The translations under genes were made by a program, and so were the position numbers. Positions 56,939-64,000 of a stretch of 64,000 nt of DNA are shown piece by piece. Source of the stretch: Serripes groenlandicus (Eukaryota; Mollusca; Bivalvia; Cardiida; Cardiidae); assembly GCA_031761405.1 (NCBI GenBank), contig JASEVX010000010.1, positions 33,971,322 through 34,035,321 on the forward strand, written 5' to 3'. Every line of letters starts with the position of its first letter. The stretch's first letter is position 1. The notes under the pieces were generated by a model. The model saw nothing but the letters and a program-made list of their open reading frames with translations. It did no database searches and was not told where the DNA came from.

Positions 56939-57129
56939 GGGGCCCGTTTTACCAACGGACTTACATGTACGCTTACGTAAGTTCAACATTTTCGTAAGTT
57001 TGTGCGCGTACGTAAATCTTTTGTTCGTAACTGCGTTTACTAAGATTTATCACGTAACTTCCACGTATATATTTACGTAGAATTACGTCAGAAGAACGCT
57101 TGCGTAAGTTTATTTCGATCAGCGTAACT
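56939..57129 (+). promoter_or_regulatory. Possible Harbinger 5' end and leader
   Basis: GGGGCCCGTTTTACCAACGG at 56939 resembles the GGGCCCGTTT-type ends I recall for Harbinger elements. It is followed by several inverted copies of ACGTAAG/CTTACGT up to the start codon at 57130. The matching right end was not found inside the window. Confidence 0.4.
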
Positions 57130-57329
57130 ATGGCCGACAGAAGACAAGTCCGACGTCGCCAACCTCGTAATTTTCGCGATAGGACATTTTTACTTAACAA
57201 CCTGAGTGCTAGGGAGATAATAGAAAAATATCGATTGTCAAGGCAGCAAATTACTGATTAGCATACTCTCATAGAGGACGACATTAAACCAAAAAAACAT
57301 GCGAAGGCATGCAATTCCAGCGATGATAA

Positions 57330-58140
57330 AGGTAAACTATTCTGTGTTTCAAGCTCTCGTCTTTCCGATTACCCGTTTCTGTTTGTATAGCCGGAAGAAA
57401 AGTACTTCTACGATAGTCTCCCTTACTCATAATTAGACCTTCACCTTGGATATGTCATCACTAAAAGCATAATTGTTTTTTACAATCATATCTACATCAC
57501 TGTACTTGCTTTTAAAGGTGCATCGATACTACATAATTCAGTGACCCACATTGTAGGCGTTTACTCAGATAAGTTCAATGTTAAGAATGACTGTGAAATT
57601 GTGTTAAACAACTTAATCCTATGATTTCATTTTAATCCGAATGATACGCATATCCGAATGTTAGTTCATCGAGTGGCTGAAATAGAAAGAACTGTCTGTT
57701 ATTTGCACTTGGTGACATTCTCCCAACATTGTATTGCAACTATATGCAACTATATGCAACTTGTAATCAGCAAACTGACTTATGTGCTGTATACATTTTT
57801 GTATGTCATGCGAATGGAATTATTTTAACGAGAACCAAGGGGGCATACTGCAAGGGTGTGCCTGGCGTTGTTCACCATCTGACCAAAAGACAGTACCTAT
57901 AACCATATATATCTACTAGTGTGCATTGAATGGAATATTGTTTAAAAAAAGTTTGTTTAAAATCTTAGATATCAACATTGTGACATCAATTGTAAATTTG
58001 ACAGTTTCTCATCAAATATTTATAGAAAACTCTGATTTGATTCATTTAAGATGAGTCAAAATAAACCTTTAAATAGACTGACATGTTTCAAGTAACTAAT
58101 TACAATTAAGCAATTATGAACTATATTATACATGTTTTAT
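57330..58140. other. HARBI1-like region, no exon recognised
   Basis: Lies between the N-terminal piece and the 58.1-59.2 kb repeat element. An expected segment of the transposase (between residues about 65 and 170 in the family) was not found here by eye. Confidence 0.4.
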
Positions 58141-58147
58141 GATAATA

Positions 58148-59245
58148 ATAACCCGACAACTAGAGAGCCCGACACCTAGTTACGCCGACCCCTTTTCGGT
58201 TAATCTGACATCGTTTTTGGATGAGCCGATACCTAATGGACACATTTTAGTCGAACCGACACCTCATTTAAAAAGCAGTATTGTTATACTATGAGAAATT
58301 ACCATCGACAATAAAGGATTATTCAAATTCAATTTTCGGACGTTATTTATAGCTTTTTTGAGTTTAACTCACTTCACACATTGCTATTCAAGAAGGTGTT
58401 AACAATACATTGTGTTATATGATACAATTAATGTTTTATGGTGTCAAAGGGTCTATTACGAGAAGAAACAACAAAACGATATCTAAATTATAAATTCATA
58501 TATTTTCATAAGAATCAAATTGCCATAAAAGTCAAATCGTCGGAGGGAGGTATAAATCGTCAAATTGTAACAGAACAAATCAGGGGTCAAATATAGTTGT
58601 TGAAAGACTGTTGTTTTATGGTGTCAAAGGGTCTATTGCGAAAAGAAACAACAAAACGATATCTAAAATATAAATTCATATATTTTCATAAGAATCAAAT
58701 TGCCATAAAAGTCAAATCGTCGTCTATTAACCACACTTCACACATTGCTATTCAAGAAGGTGTTAACAATACATTGTGTTATATGATAAATGCCATCGCT
58801 GTTCTGTTTTATCAATTCGACGATTTATATATTCGACGATTTGACTGTAATTCTTTTTGAAATGTCGACTTGCAATTATATAGCTGAAAAAAATATTTGT
58901 CAGGCGTTTTTCAACTCTAAATTTACTAGAAACATTTAAAGAAACAAACAAGTTATACAAACATACACACAACAAGTTTTGCATATTAACAAATAACAGA
59001 ACAGAACAGAACAGAACAAAACAGAACAGAACGAACAGAACAGAACAAAACAGAACAGAACATAAATTTATTTAATAGTTTTTAAATTAAATTTCAATAA
59101 TATTTTCATGTATACAGTCAAATATAGGGAGGTGTCGGGACGACAGAATTTTCACACATGAAATTATCTAGGGTATCGGATCGACAATCTAATGTCGGCT
59201 TAACAGGGTGTCGTTATATCTGGATGTCGGGGTGACTGGTATTTG
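58148..59245. mobile_element. Unclassified element with clustered CCGACA/TGTCGG ends
   Basis: The left end has several CCGACACCTAG-like motifs (58152-58265). The right end has the inverted forms (GGTGTCGGGACGACA, ATGTCGGCTTAACAGGGTGT, GATGTCGGGGTGACT, 59130-59240). Inside, about 110 bp at 58437-58546 is repeated nearly exactly at 58614-58723, and 58376-58425 recurs at 58735-58790. No transposase was found. It may be a non-autonomous DNA element with subterminal repeats. Confidence 0.5.
58990..59062 (+). repeat. (ACAGA)n microsatellite
   Basis: About a dozen pentanucleotide copies of AACAG, with a few AAAAC variants. Confidence 0.9.
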
Positions 59246-59943
59246 TCGATATGGTATTTTAAAATAAGTCTATATGGTATTTTAAAATATGTCAATATGA
59301 CATTTTTAAATGTGAATATTCCATTACCAGTAAGATCTGGTAATCACTATACAGAGTCTGGTAAAATCCGATAGAGTCTGAAGAGGTTATATATCCTATG
59401 ATATCAATGTTTTGTTGGGTTTTTGTATATAAATCAATAAAATAAAGTGTTATTGTATCATACAGATAATAAAGAATAATGTATTTGCCTATTTCAGCAC
59501 GTATATACCAATACATATCATATTTACTTGTTATAACTTAAAATTTGAATAAAACGTTGTATTTATTGCTCAGTAATGACCAGACTATAAAGTCTCCACT
59601 GTCACGCATATCATAAATTTATATTCATACGAAAATGAACTAAAATAGGCAAATTCAATTATATTTTTATTTATATGATACAATAACATTTATCTTATTC
59701 AATTCAATACAAATACATAACGAAACATTGATATACTGGATTCTTTGATCACCATACTCTACCGGACACTACCAGACTCTGTATAGTGACACCGGTAATA
59801 ACTTATTCGTAATTAAGACAATAGACAAAACAAAAACGTTATAAGTTTCAACCTAATTGGTCTCTACCTCTACATGAGAATTTATGGTTTCAGTCCAATA
59901 ATATTTCCTGATTTAATATTCTTTTACATGTTATGTATAAGTA

Positions 59944-60145
59944 ACTATTTAACCCTTTCCCACCAATATCAACAGACGACTTTTGAAATCATTGTGGCCA
60001 AAAGTGATATTGCTCATGATGAGCAATTTCTACTTCAGCCACAATGTTTTCAATTTTATTTAACAGATTATTTATCTCATATGGAGATTTTTCAGGTTTG
60101 TGTTAATATATTCAAAGTCGTCTGCTGCATATTTGAGCCTCTGAT
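59944..60145. mobile_element. MITE with TTAACCCTTTCCC end
   Basis: Starts TTTAACCCTTTCCCACC and contains CAGACGACTTTTGAAATCAT, the self-complementary core TTGCTCATGATGAGCAATTT and AAAGTCGTCTGCTGC. The two halves are roughly inverted. The frame 59874-60176 over it is not a gene. Confidence 0.6.
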
Positions 60146-60214
60146 GAAATTGGTCATGTCATTGACAGTCCAATAAAAAAAAATTCGATCGAAAACACAA
60201 AGAAAAAATAAATT

Positions 60215-60415
60215 CTATGGTTGGGAAATTTTTGGTAAAAAAACTGTAGCATATACCTTTAAATGAAAGTACAATAATTGAATAGAGTTGAAAACATGGT
60301 GACAACAGGAAAAAATGTTCGTTTTGAGCAATTTCTTCTTCCGTCGACGTGTTTTCAAAAGGCTGTCTGCTACAAAGGCGTCAGAAAGCGTCTATATGTG
60401 GGAAACGGTAAACAC
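60215..60415 (+). mobile_element. MITE, same family
   Basis: Contains AATAGAGTTGAAAACATGGT, TTTTGAGCAATTTCTTCTTC, GCTGTCTGCTACAAAGGCGT and ends GTGGGAAACGGTAAAC. The left end is less clear. Confidence 0.5.
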
Positions 60416-61504
60416 ATAAATTTATTGACGAATGACTTACTGAAATAACTATGAGTTGTAGTAAATCTGATATTAAGTTTTACTTCACTCTAGTCAATCA
60501 GCTTCAGATGTTTACCAGCAATTTGTCATCACCCTAGTTGTACAATGTCAGTTCAAATCTGATCTGGGATTTGTAAGACTTTGGGTACAACCATCATCCT
60601 GTGCTGTCAGTTGAGTTATAATAAATGTCCATTTATATCTCAATTTGTATGACTACTTCTATATTTCACTGGTCAGAAGTCCATAAAACTTCACAGAAGT
60701 GATTGGTGCCAAGCATGCTTATGTATATCTTCACATTGTTACTGTTCAGTTAAATGTATGTATATCATTCAGTGCTAAATGGTTGGAGACATTTTTTGTT
60801 CTCTAGTTGATATTCTGAACAGATAAAGGAGAGACAAGAAAAGAACAATAACAATTTGGGTTCTTATGTTTAAGTCAGTATTTATTATGAAATTAAAGTT
60901 TCATAGTTCACACTATTAAGTTGTAGCTGCAATAGACAGTCATGAGGTAAAAATACAGTTTCAAAAATCACCGGACAGACATGGTGCCATCAAACAACAG
61001 TTCTACCAGGTTGCCAGGCTGCCCAACTGCATTGGAGCAGTGAATGGGACTCTACTCATTATTGCTCCAAAGGTGAGGGAGGACATTTATGTTTTTAGAA
61101 AAGGATTCCATGCCTTAATTATCCAGGCAGTGGTCAGCCCAGATATGAGGTATGATGAAATGTACTGGAGCTATGATCCCGTGTAAAAATAGATCATAGT
61201 ACACTACAATAAATATGTAAAACAGAATGCAAGGTTGACTCTCATAATTCATAACACACAGCTTCTTACATGTTTCATTGATAAAGTCTTGATACATTAA
61301 CAGGAGAAGCGTTTCCCATCAATCTGTTACACATTTGAAAGTGTTGACATCCTATTTTTCCGTAAATAGAGTTATATGTCACTTAATTATTTTAAATAGT
61401 ATTCGATAGATAATTCATTAAATGTTCATAGTGTGATCAAGAATGTTTAAACTTTTCAATATGAGTACATCAGGATAAAGAAGATAAATACAGATACTTG
61501 GGAG

Positions 61505-61725
61505 TGTTAACTCTTTCCCTCATACGACAATTCTGCAGCAGAAGACTTTGAACATATTTTGTCAAAAAATTGAAATTTTCTATAATTGAATGGATAACCT
61601 ATGACTAAAAGTGGAAAACATTGTGCTCGTTTTGAGCAAATCCTTCTTTTGTCACCATTTTTTTTAAAACGCCGTCTGCTGCAGAGGCATCAGAAAGCGT
61701 CTGTAAGTGGGAAAGGGTTAAACAT
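61505..61725. mobile_element. MITE with both ends visible
   Basis: Starts TTAACTCTTTCCCTCAT and ends GTGGGAAAGGGTTAA, an inverted pair, with GCAGCAGAAGACTTTGAACA and CGCCGTCTGCTGCAGAGGCA inside. The TTA/TAA borders suggest a Harbinger-type 3-bp target duplication. It sits 14 bp before the acceptor of a HARBI1-like exon. Confidence 0.65.
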
Positions 61726-62384
61726 ATTCAAATTTCAGATTCATCGACGTGGTCTCCCAGGTTCTACCCATGACAATACGGTTTTTGAACACTCTGGTCT
61801 GAAGATATGGCTTGAGCAAAAGTATGTTGGTAGGATGCTTGGAGATGCATGTTATGCATTGAAACCATACGTACTGACACCGAAGGAAAGACAATGTCTC
61901 CATTTCACATACTATAGTATACAGAAAATAGCATTTAACATTTTTCCATTCAAATAAAACACTTAATGTAATCTTACCCCAATAATACTTCTGTAATGGT
62001 ATATACATAAATTAAGCTTGAAGTCTTTTACACTGACCATAATGATTGATAAAACTAACTTTTCAGCCGGTTTGTGTAGATGCATTTGATAATTAAATGG
62101 CACATGACAATTTTCCCGTTATTACTTATAGATGCGACCTGCAAACCAACATGAAACTGCCTTCAACCTGGCACACAGTCGGACAAGAATGATAGTAGAA
62201 CGTTGAAGTCTAAATTTAGGTATTTTGTTTGCTATAGTATTCATTTAGGAGAGCTTTACTTCTCATCCTGGTGCTGTCTGGAATGCAAGTGCATATGTGA
62301 AATAAAGACATGCATCTTATGTCTGTGCCGTGGTAATTCCACTAGGAAGCACCTTGTAAAATGTTCGATCAATTCGAATGTATA

Positions 62385-62405
62385 TATATATATATATATA
62401 TATAT
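62385..62405. repeat. (TA)n microsatellite
   Basis: A pure TA dinucleotide run of about 20 bp. Confidence 0.9.
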
Positions 62406-63104
62406 ACTGTTGCATAACATGTAAGGACAAACTATAAATACTGGTCTATTTCTTCAGTATGGGAACTTGACTACTAGGCTCAAGTACAGCTTGTCACACA
62501 TACATGTATACTATCTCATACCTCATTTACTACTTCAGGGTTTGCCTTGATACGTCATACTATGCTTCCCAACAAGTACACATGTATACTTACTAAAGTT
62601 AGATAACTTTGTCTTGCATATAACTCAAATTATGTACTTTTATTTTCGCACGTTTGAAAAGGTGATTAAGGTTTTGAATGCAAGTACATGTATCACCAAA
62701 TGTCATTAACTACTTGATATAATTCTCCGAACATTTATACAAGGCTTATTACTGTCATATATTAAACGAACATGATACATTGAAAACATCTTTTCATTTT
62801 AAACATAACATAACATAACATGTGCATAGATGGACGAGTGAGGTTTGAAGGGGGAGTTCAAGTTGTGCCTGACAATACACCACCATTCTTGAGAGCAATT
62901 GACCTCAATGCGCAGAGGGCAAAAGCAGCCCTTATTGCTAGATTTTGAAAGTGATACCTTGAATGTACTAGATTTATGATTCATTAAATTTCCATTGCCT
63001 ATTTATATCTATAAATACATATTGCTCTTGTTTTACCAAATGTAACAATAACATCATTTCTAAATGGCTAAATATACCTTTATTTGTATAAAATTCATTT
63101 CCAA

Positions 63105-63760
63105 ATTACTACCGATTGCCTCTGCAGCAGACATTTTGTGACAACATTATGCCAAAAGGAGAATTGCTCATAATGAGCTATTTATACTTTTCCCACTATG
63201 TTTTCAACTTTATTCAATATTTATAATTTCATTTACTGAGATCTTTCTCTAGTTTTGCCGGGCTGTTTTCAAAGCCATATGCTAACACTTAATTTAAAGA
63301 ATACTAATGCAACAATAACGTCAGTTCTAAATGGCTAAATAGACCTTTATTTGTACAAAAAACATTCCCAAATTACTACCGGTTGCCTCTACAGCAGACA
63401 TTTTGTGACAACATTGTGCCAAAAGGAGAAATTACTCATAATGAGCTATTTCTCTTTTTCCCTCTATGTTTTCAACTTTATTCAATATTTATACTTTCAT
63501 TTAAGTAGAATTTTCTCTAGTTTTGCAGGCCGGTTTCAAAGCCATATGTTAACACTTGACGCAAAAAATACTAATGTAATAATCATAACACTTGAAATTA
63601 CCCTTTCTCAACATGCAGACACTATCGGATTCTTCTGCAGCTGATGACCTTTGAAAACATAATGTAACAGTTTTGCATCATTTGTTTCAACTCTATTAAA
63701 TAATTAAACTTTGATTTAAAGAGACTTTCATAGTTTTGCCATGATGCTTCAAAATCCTTT
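63105..63760. mobile_element. Cluster of three related MITE copies
   Basis: Near-identical stretches at about 63105-63270 and 63365-63535 share TTCCAAATTACTACCG-like starts, GCAGCAGACATTTTGTGACA, the TTACTCATAATGAGCTATTT core and TTTTCAACTTTATTCAATAT. A third, more diverged copy is at about 63620-63760. The first two look like a ~260-bp tandem duplication with flanks. Confidence 0.6.
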
Positions 63761-64000
63761 GCATTATGTTGAATGTGGGATGAAGTAGAAATAGAAGTTT
63801 AATAATCGGATAGAGTTTTTAATATTGTGGCAAAGGAATAATTGTCCATATCTGGGAAAGGGTTTACTCCTCTGCTTCAGATGTGTTGTTTACTATTCAT
63901 TATCTCACATTTTCTCAAATATATGAGTAGCTTGAATTTGAAGCAGACTGTTATTAATCATTTGTCGTTGTTGCAACATCTGCTCCAAAAGCTCATTTTG

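Larger units (their letters stand above)
57130..62948 (+). pseudogene. HARBI1-like (PIF/Harbinger) transposase gene, split and decayed
   Basis: The ATG at 57130 gives MADRRQVRRRQPRNFRDRTF and REIIEKYRLSRQQITD, then TAG at 57259. Later pieces on the same strand are IKQQFYQVARLPNCIGAVNG and RKGFHALIIQAVVSPDMR to a GTATGA donor at 61150, PGSTHDNTVFEHSGLKIWLE and MLGDACYALKPYVLTP (61739-61895, acceptor ATTTCAG), NLAHSRTRMIVER (about 62161-62207) and the C-terminal FLRAIDLNAQRAKAALIARF ending TGA at 62946-62948. The first catalytic Asp (family G-IDGT) is Asn (GAVNGT); the HD and E motifs remain. At least two frameshifts and one stop make it inactive. Confidence 0.8.

Overview
This is a window of a eukaryotic, AT-rich, intron-containing and repeat-dense genome. 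The set of repeats suggests an invertebrate, most likely a bivalve mollusc: a tRNA-derived SINE ending in (AATC)n, CR1/jockey-like LINE fragments, mariner, Tc1 and Harbinger remnants, foldback MITEs and many minisatellites. The species assignment is inference. No prokaryotic genes, tRNA/rRNA genes or CRISPR arrays were seen.

The main structure is a large imperfect inverted duplication. A left arm (about 543-17031) and a right arm (about 30085-47571) match in reverse orientation around a spacer of about 13 kb. Each arm carries the 3' half of a gene of the STRA6/RBPR2 family (membrane receptor for retinol-binding protein). The copies converge tail to tail: copy A on + (six exons, 2462-15124) and copy B on - (the same six exons, 45421 down to 31246, plus an upstream exon at 50935-51067 outside the arm). 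Exon lengths, phases and GT/AG sites agree in both copies. The joined exons stay open for 323 codons (A) and 351 codons (B), so both may be functional. The N-terminal half of neither copy was found.

The arms have since diverged by insertions and repeat growth. The left arm alone has two hairpin MITEs (1540-1985), an unidentified 1.8-kb segment (7545-9345), a LINE (10180-12530) and a 0.46-kb poly-A-associated insert (15404-15870). The right arm alone has a 5.3-kb, 47-bp satellite (34691-39988) whose single ancestral unit is still visible on the left, and a 0.65-kb insert with CACGTG motifs (46384-47042). Both arms carry a ~70-bp minisatellite grown from a 49-bp coding exon together with its splice sites; this is the most unusual feature of the window.

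The spacer holds a decayed LINE interrupted by a mariner element (17415-20110), a Tc1-like element with intact terminal inverted repeats (20646-21720), a foldback element (21726-21888), a 79-bp and a 43-bp tandem array, a second LINE remnant (26390-27665), nested hairpins (28930-29195) and further copies of an interspersed element also present at the inner end of both arms.

Right of the duplication lie a 45-bp array (50185-50722), the copy B upstream exon, a decayed LINE with a long RT reading frame (53060-54815), a 50-bp array (54815-55830), a 146-bp tandem repeat split by a SINE (55875-56935) and a decayed, exon-split HARBI1-like transposase gene (57130-62948) full of small MITEs. Apart from the two STRA6-like genes, all recognisable coding sequence is transposon-derived and broken.
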